Positions 58,120-64,000 of a DNA stretch of 64,000 nt are shown piece by piece (positions within the stretch are counted from its first letter, which is position 1; each line of letters starts with the position of its first letter). The notes under the pieces were generated by a model. That model saw only the letters and a list, made by a program, of their open reading frames with translations, had not been told where the DNA came from and did no database searches. The DNA comes from an uncultured Alphaproteobacteria bacterium (lineage in GTDB: Bacteria; Pseudomonadota; Alphaproteobacteria; Rhodobacterales; Rhodobacteraceae): contig CACOBR010000001.1 in the NCBI GenBank assembly GCA_902625475.1, positions 1 through 64,000 of the forward strand. Reading direction: 5' to 3'. The translations under genes were made by a program, and so were the position numbers.

Positions 58120-58755
58120 ATGCTCTTACAGAATTGGCTTTATTTATCTTTTATTTGTTTTCTTGGAGCCTGTTCACCAGGCCCAAGTGTAGTTGTTGTA
58201 TTAGGATTTGTATTTTCAGAAGGTAAAAAAGCTGGTATTTCAGCATCTATTGGTCATGGTTTTGGTGTATTTTGCTATGCATTTCTATGTGCTATTGGTT
58301 TAGGATATTTAATAGAGATTTACGTTGTTTTTTTTACAACCTTAAAGTATTTAGGAGCATTTTTTCTTTTATATTTGGCCTTTATGATTATTCGCAATTC
58401 TTTTTCAAAACAAAAACAAGAACAAAGTCAAAATTATTTAGAAATAGATGTAAAAAAAAATAGATTTGTAGAGGGATTTATTGTTGCTGTTTTTAACCCA
58501 AAAATTGCAATCTTTTTTCTTTCATTGTTTAGTCAATTTCTTTCAAGTGAACAAACTTATATAACTCATTTATTCATGGCAATAATAGCAGGAGGAATTG
58601 ATACTTTAGTATATTGTATTATAGTTTTACTAGCTTCTAGAAAAAGAACTGTAAGTTTTTTTGATAATTATGGGACTAAAATATCTGTAATTTTTGGAAT
58701 AATGCTAATTTTTCTTTCACTATCACTTTTTATTTCTTTATTAAGTGATCCTTAA
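58120..58755 (+). CDS. LysE/RhtB-family exporter
   Basis: CSPGPSVVVVLGFVFSEGKKAGISASIGHGFG..FNPKIAIFFLSLFSQF. Confidence 0.93.
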   Translation: MLLQNWLYLSFICFLGACSPGPSVVVVLGFVFSEGKKAGISASIGHGFGVFCYAFLCAIGLGYLIEIYVVFFTTLKYLGAFFLLYLAFMIIRNSFSKQKQEQSQNYLEIDVKKNRFVEGFIVAVFNPKIAIFFLSLFSQFLSSEQTYITHLFMAIIAGGIDTLVYCIIVLLASRKRTVSFFDNYGTKISVIFGIMLIFLSLSLFISLLSDP

Positions 58756-58771
58756 AAGGAATTATTTTTCA

Positions 58772-59500
58772 TTAGTAAGTTGCTCTACCACCTGATATAT
58801 CAAATACGCCTCCAGTAGAAAAGGAGCATTCAGATGAAACTAACCAGCAGACTAATGATGATACTTCATCAATTGTACCAAAGCGACCCATAGGTATTTT
58901 TGAAAGCATGTACTTAATATGATCATTTGTCATTTGATCAAATATTTCTGTCTTTACTGCGGCGGGTGTAACACAATTAACAGTAATGGGGTAAGTTGAT
59001 AGTTCTTTTCCCAAGGATTTTGTTAAACCAATTACTGCTGCTTTTGAGGAACTATATGCTGCAGCATTAGGATTGCCTTCTTTTCCAGCTATTGAGGATA
59101 TGTTTACAATCCGTCCATATCCATTGTTAATCATCAATGGAATACATGCTTTATTAGCAAAAAAAGTTCCTTTAGTATTAATGTCAAAAACGTATTGCCA
59201 TTCTTTTTCTGTATATTCCCAAGTCTTTTTATTTGGCCCAGTTATTCCTGCACAACAAACTAAAATATCTAATTTTTTTAAAAATTTAATGCTTTCTTCA
59301 ATTGCTTTTTCTATTTCATTCCATCTTGTTACATCAACATTTACAAAAAGACTATTCTCAGAATTGTAATTATCTTTTAGTGACATAATGTCCCAAACAA
59401 CTACTTTTGCACCTTCACTTAATAATCGTTGAAAAATTGCGTGTCCTATACCTGAACTTCCACCTGTAATTATTACATTTTTATTATTAAACCTGCTCAT
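58772..59500 (-). CDS. SDR family oxidoreductase (FabG-like)
   Basis: NVIITGGSSGIGHAIF..VNISSIAGKEGNPNAAAYSSSKAAVIGLTKSLGKEL. Confidence 0.95.
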   Translation of the reverse strand: MSRFNNKNVIITGGSSGIGHAIFQRLLSEGAKVVVWDIMSLKDNYNSENSLFVNVDVTRWNEIEKAIEESIKFLKKLDILVCCAGITGPNKKTWEYTEKEWQYVFDINTKGTFFANKACIPLMINNGYGRIVNISSIAGKEGNPNAAAYSSSKAAVIGLTKSLGKELSTYPITVNCVTPAAVKTEIFDQMTNDHIKYMLSKIPMGRFGTIDEVSSLVCWLVSSECSFSTGGVFDISGGRATY

Positions 59501-59751
59501 TGTTTACAATAAACCTTATTTTTATGTAGTAAATATTGTTTAAATTAATAAACCAAAAAAAAGTTGATATATGAGTTAAACTCATGTAATAGAGAATTCC
59601 AATTTATTTTGAGAGAAAATTAATAAATTTTCAATGGTTTTTTAGCTTGTATGAGTATTAATAGAATTAACAAATATAGATTTCAATCTTTAAATATCTA
59701 CTTCCAATATTATTTACTAAACTTTAAATCAACAACTTAAATTTTTATACT

Positions 59752-62700
59752 ATGGTCAAGAATTATATCAAAAGCACTAATTTAAAGGGTTTGTACGACC
59801 CATCTTTCGAACATGATGCTTGTGGATTAGGGTTTGTCGCTAACATAAAGGGGATTAAAAGTCATAAAATTATTCAAGATGGTATAAAAATACTTGAAAA
59901 TCTTGAGCATCGTGGTGCAACTGGTGCTGACCCACTTGTAGGTGATGGAGCAGGAATGTTGCTTCAAATACCTCATGAATTTTTTGTAAATGAATGTAAG
60001 TATCTTAAATTCCAACTTCCAAATGAGGGCAGTTATGGTGTTGGAGTATTTTTTATGCCACAAGACATTCAAACTGTTGATAAATTAACCCAAATTATAG
60101 AAGAAACTTGTTCTTCTGAAAAAATAGAAATATTGGGTTGGCGAAATGTCCCTACTGATAATTCATGTTTGTCATTAGACAAAGACATCAAAAAAGCTGA
60201 ACCAGTTCATTTTCAATTATTTCTTAAAAAAAATGATGACCTTTTACAGGATCAGTTTGAAAGGAAATTATTTGTTTTAAGAAAATGTATTTCCAACAAT
60301 GTTATTAATCAAATTGGTGATATAGAAGATTTTTATCCTGTGTCCTTATCCTCAAGAACAATTGTGTATAAGGGCATGTTTCTCGCTGATCAGCTAGCTA
60401 AATATTATCCTGATTTAAGTAATAAGAAAATTAAATCAGCACTTGCATTAGTACATCAACGGTTTTCTACTAATACTTTCCCATCTTGGAAGTTGGCTCA
60501 TCCTTACAGGATGGTTTCTCATAATGGAGAAATTAATACACTAAGAGGAAATTATAATTGGATGGCGGCAAGACAAGCTTCATTGTCTTCACCTCTTTTT
60601 GGCGATGATATTGAAAAAATTTGGCCTATATCTTACGAGGGTCAATCCGATACTGCGTGTTTTGATAACGCTTTAGAATTGTTGGTGCAAGGTGGCTATT
60701 CAATTTCTCATGCAATGATGATGCTTATCCCTGAAGCTTGGTCTGGAAATCCACTTATGGATGAAAAAAGAAAATCTTTCTATGAATATCATGCTGCTAT
60801 GATGGAACCTTGGGATGGTCCAGCTGCCCTTGCTTTCACTGATGGAAGGCAAATTGGTGCAACTCTAGATCGAAACGGTTTAAGACCAGCAAGATATTTT
60901 GTCATGGATGATGATACGGTAGTTTTAGCATCTGAGGCTGGTACTTTACCCGTTGATGAAAGTAAAGTCATTTCTAAATGGAGACTACAACCAGGAAAAA
61001 TGTTATTAATAGATCTGATTGATGGAAAGATTATTTCAGATCAAGAAATTAAAAATCAATTATGTAATGCTAACCCCTATAAGAAATGGTTGGAAAATAC
61101 TCAAATTATTCTTGAAGATGTAGATAACAAATCAATTGAACAGAGAAAACTCGATAATGAAGCATTAAATAAGGGGCAAAAGATATTTGGTTACAGTCAA
61201 GAAGATTTAAAAGTATTAATGACACCAATGGCTGTTACTGGTCAAGAAGCTATAGGTTCTATGGGAACTGACACACCAATTTCTGCAATCTCAAATAAGC
61301 CTAAACTTTTATACACATATTTTAAGCAAAACTTTGCTCAAGTAACTAATCCTCCAATAGATCCTATTCGTGAAGAGTCAGTAATGAGCCTAGTTTCACT
61401 GATTGGGCCAAGACCAAATTTGTTTGACTTAGAAAATCTTTCTACAACCAAAAGGTTAGAGGTTAGGCAGCCCATTTTGAAAAATTCTGATTTACAAAAG
61501 ATTAAAGATATTAGTGACATAGGTGATAACCAATTTTTATCTAGAGTTATAGATGTAACTTTTGATAAAAAAGTTGGTCCAGAAGGAATGAAAGACTGCA
61601 TTGAAAAAGTTTGTGAAAGAGCTGAAAAATCTGTTTTAGCTGGTGAAAATATTATCATCCTTTCTGATCGTCAGTTTGGTCCTAACAGAATACCAATACC
61701 TATGTTGCTTGCTACGTCAGCGGTTCATCATCATTTGATTAGGAAAGGCCTAAGAACATCCGTGGGTCTTGTTGTAGAATCCGCAGAGCCTAGGGAAGTG
61801 CATCACTTTGCAGTACTTGCAGGATATGGGGCCGAAGCAATTAATCCTTATCTTGCATTTGAAACTTTAATTAATATGCATCAAAATGGACTTTTTCCTA
61901 AAGAAGTAAACGAAAAAGAAGTAATAAAAAGGTACATAAAATCCATAGACAAGGGTCTTTTAAAAGTAATGTCAAAAATGGGGATATCTACTTATCAATC
62001 TTATTGTGGAGCACAAATTTTTGATGCAGTAGGTCTGTCATCTGCATTTATTGATCAATATTTTTCTGGTACAGCCAGTAAAATAGAGGGTGTAGGTATT
62101 GAGCAGATTTCCAAAGAAACATTCATTAGGCATGAAATATCATATAGTGATTTACCCATACTTAGACATTCCTTAGATGTTGGTGGTGAATATTCAGTTA
62201 GACACAGAGGTGAGGCTCACGCATGGACTTCTGATGAAGTGACGTATTTACAGCATGCTGTTAGATTAGGAAACAGTAGTGACTATAAAGAATATGCACG
62301 TTTAATTAATGATCATGATAAACGTTTATTAACTATAAGAGGTCTTTTCAGGCTAAAAGATGCCAATGAATGTAATTCTAGAAGTATTTCAATTGATGAG
62401 GTTGAGCCCGCAGCTGAGATTGTAAAGAGATTTGCGACTGGGGCTATGTCCTACGGTTCTATATCCGCTGAAGCCCATGAAAATCTTGCAATTGCCATGA
62501 ATCGTATTGGTGGAAAATCTAATACTGGTGAAGGAGGCGAAGAAGTAGAGCGATTTGTTCCAATGTCTAATGGTGATAGTAAAAGATCCGCAATCAAACA
62601 GGTAGCCTCAGGTAGATTTGGTGTTACTACCGAATATCTTGTAAACTCTGATATGATACAAATAAAGATGGCACAGGGTGCAAAGCCTGGTGAAGGAGGT

Positions 62701-64000
62701 CAATTACCTGGTCATAAGGTAGATGCAGTGATAGCAAAAGTAAGACATTCAACTAAGGGTGTTGGACTTATATCTCCTCCTCCCCATCACGATATTTATT
62801 CTATTGAAGATTTAGCTCAGTTAATTTACGACCTTAAAAATGTTAATCCTGATGCAGATATTTCAGTTAAATTGGTATCTGAAGTTGGAGTAGGAACAGT
62901 TGCAGCTGGTGTTGCTAAAGCACATGCTGATCATGTTACTATATCAGGTATGGAGGGAGGCACTGGAGCAAGTCCTCTTACATCTGTTAAGCATGCAGGT
63001 TCTCCATGGGAAATGGGGTTAGCAGAGACTCATCAAACTCTACTAAACAATAAATTAAGATCAAGAATTAAAGTTCAAGTTGATGGTGGCTTAAGGACCG
63101 GTAGGGATGTAGTAATTGGAGCACTTCTTGGAGCAGACGAATTTGGGTTTTCAACAGCACCACTTGTGGCTTCGGGATGTATTATGATGAGGAAGTGTCA
63201 TTTAAATACCTGTCCTGTTGGCGTAGCAACTCAAGACCCTGTATTAAGAAAGAGGTTTACTGGTCAACCTGAGCATGTGATCAATTTCTTCTTTTTTGTA
63301 GCTGAAGAAGTAAGGGAATTAATGGCTAATCTTGGGTTTTCAAAATTTAATGATATGATTGGTAAAATTGAGTATTTAGATCAAAAAGAAGTTATTAATC
63401 ATTGGAAAGCAAAAGGTTTAGATTTTAGTAAGTTGTTTTTTGATCCAGATCCTTCCAATTCACATTCAAAATTTTGTTGTGAAGATCAAAACCATTATCT
63501 TGAAAAAGTTCTAGATAAAAATATCATTAACTTGACCAAAGAATCAATTGATAAGCGTAGTGCAACAAGAATTAATCTCCCAATATCAAATTTTAATCGC
63601 TCAACTGGAGCTATGCTTTCTGGTTATATTTCAAAAAAATTTGGATTTGATGGTTTAAAAGAAAATTCTATTCATATCAAATTCAAAGGTACTACTGGTC
63701 AAGCATTTGGTGCTTGGCTTTGTAATGGAGTTTTATTTGAAGTAGAAGGTGAAGCTAATGATTATGTAGGTAAAGGATTATCTGGTGGTAATATTATTGT
63801 TTACCCTTCAGAGAAAGCTACTCTGCTTGATAAAAATAATTCTATTATAGTTGGTAATACAGTTTTATATGGTGCAATTGCAGGAAAATGCTTTTTTAGA
63901 GGTTATGCGGGTGAAAGATTTGCAGTAAGAAATTCTGGTGCTATAGCTGTAGTTGAAGGTGTAGGAGATCATGGATGTGAATACATGACTGGAGGAATAG
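59752..64000 (+). CDS. gltB: Glutamate synthase large subunit (partial, runs off window)
   Basis: [39 protein letters not shown]; open to 64000, absent from track. Confidence 0.97.
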   Translation, partial: MVKNYIKSTNLKGLYDPSFEHDACGLGFVANIKGIKSHKIIQDGIKILENLEHRGATGADPLVGDGAGMLLQIPHEFFVNECKYLKFQLPNEGSYGVGVFFMPQDIQTVDKLTQIIEETCSSEKIEILGWRNVPTDNSCLSLDKDIKKAEPVHFQLFLKKNDDLLQDQFERKLFVLRKCISNNVINQIGDIEDFYPVSLSSRTIVYKGMFLADQLAKYYPDLSNKKIKSALALVHQRFSTNTFPSWKLAHPYRMVSHNGEINTLRGNYNWMAARQASLSSPLFGDDIEKIWPISYEGQSDTACFDNALELLVQGGYSISHAMMMLIPEAWSGNPLMDEKRKSFYEYHAAMMEPWDGPAALAFTDGRQIGATLDRNGLRPARYFVMDDDTVVLASEAGTLPVDESKVISKWRLQPGKMLLIDLIDGKIISDQEIKNQLCNANPYKKWLENTQIILEDVDNKSIEQRKLDNEALNKGQKIFGYSQEDLKVLMTPMAVTGQEAIGSMGTDTPISAISNKPKLLYTYFKQNFAQVTNPPIDPIREESVMSLVSLIGPRPNLFDLENLSTTKRLEVRQPILKNSDLQKIKDISDIGDNQFLSRVIDVTFDKKVGPEGMKDCIEKVCERAEKSVLAGENIIILSDRQFGPNRIPIPMLLATSAVHHHLIRKGLRTSVGLVVESAEPREVHHFAVLAGYGAEAINPYLAFETLINMHQNGLFPKEVNEKEVIKRYIKSIDKGLLKVMSKMGISTYQSYCGAQIFDAVGLSSAFIDQYFSGTASKIEGVGIEQISKETFIRHEISYSDLPILRHSLDVGGEYSVRHRGEAHAWTSDEVTYLQHAVRLGNSSDYKEYARLINDHDKRLLTIRGLFRLKDANECNSRSISIDEVEPAAEIVKRFATGAMSYGSISAEAHENLAIAMNRIGGKSNTGEGGEEVERFVPMSNGDSKRSAIKQVASGRFGVTTEYLVNSDMIQIKMAQGAKPGEGGQLPGHKVDAVIAKVRHSTKGVGLISPPPHHDIYSIEDLAQLIYDLKNVNPDADISVKLVSEVGVGTVAAGVAKAHADHVTISGMEGGTGASPLTSVKHAGSPWEMGLAETHQTLLNNKLRSRIKVQVDGGLRTGRDVVIGALLGADEFGFSTAPLVASGCIMMRKCHLNTCPVGVATQDPVLRKRFTGQPEHVINFFFFVAEEVRELMANLGFSKFNDMIGKIEYLDQKEVINHWKAKGLDFSKLFFDPDPSNSHSKFCCEDQNHYLEKVLDKNIINLTKESIDKRSATRINLPISNFNRSTGAMLSGYISKKFGFDGLKENSIHIKFKGTTGQAFGAWLCNGVLFEVEGEANDYVGKGLSGGNIIVYPSEKATLLDKNNSIIVGNTVLYGAIAGKCFFRGYAGERFAVRNSGAIAVVEGVGDHGCEYMTGGI

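Noticed and set aside
58272-58463. ORFs 58272-58463 (+), 59073-59369 (+), 59827-60072 (-), 60789-60971 (-), 61338-61658 (-)
   Set aside because: Shadows of the LysE, SDR and gltB coding sequences.

Overview
The window is a 64 kb, strongly AT-rich bacterial chromosomal segment. Gene content suggests a marine-type alphaproteobacterium, but this is inference. It has two parts. (1) About 1-30 kb is accessory and low in coding density. It holds many small secreted, membrane or orphan ORFs, several decayed genes, multiple intra-window repeat families, and an unusual concentration of small dimeric alpha/beta-barrel (ABM/DUF3764-like) proteins. It also contains an orphan gene with family-A/T7-type polymerase palm-like motifs. 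(2) About 30-64 kb is mostly ordinary: MetE-like, aminotransferases, HDAC-like, AKR, YajQ, fused ATP sulfurylase/APS kinase, CysQ, four EamA transporters, a polyamine-type ABC operon with a yeast-Fcy1-like cytosine deaminase, DUF1989 and a PuuE-like deacetylase, then Hpt, DgoK and a partial gltB at the right edge. No rRNA, tRNA, CRISPR array or IS transposase was recognised. The best leads are: two tandem copies of an H-type-pseudoknot-like leader with compensatory P1 changes (2048-2115 and 2348-2417); the orphan palm-domain protein (17084-18568) with a structured inverted repeat just downstream; a family of about 45-aa microproteins; and three ORFs each interrupted by exactly one in-frame TGA, one at a Trp-equivalent position. 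All calls were made by eye; no searches were run.
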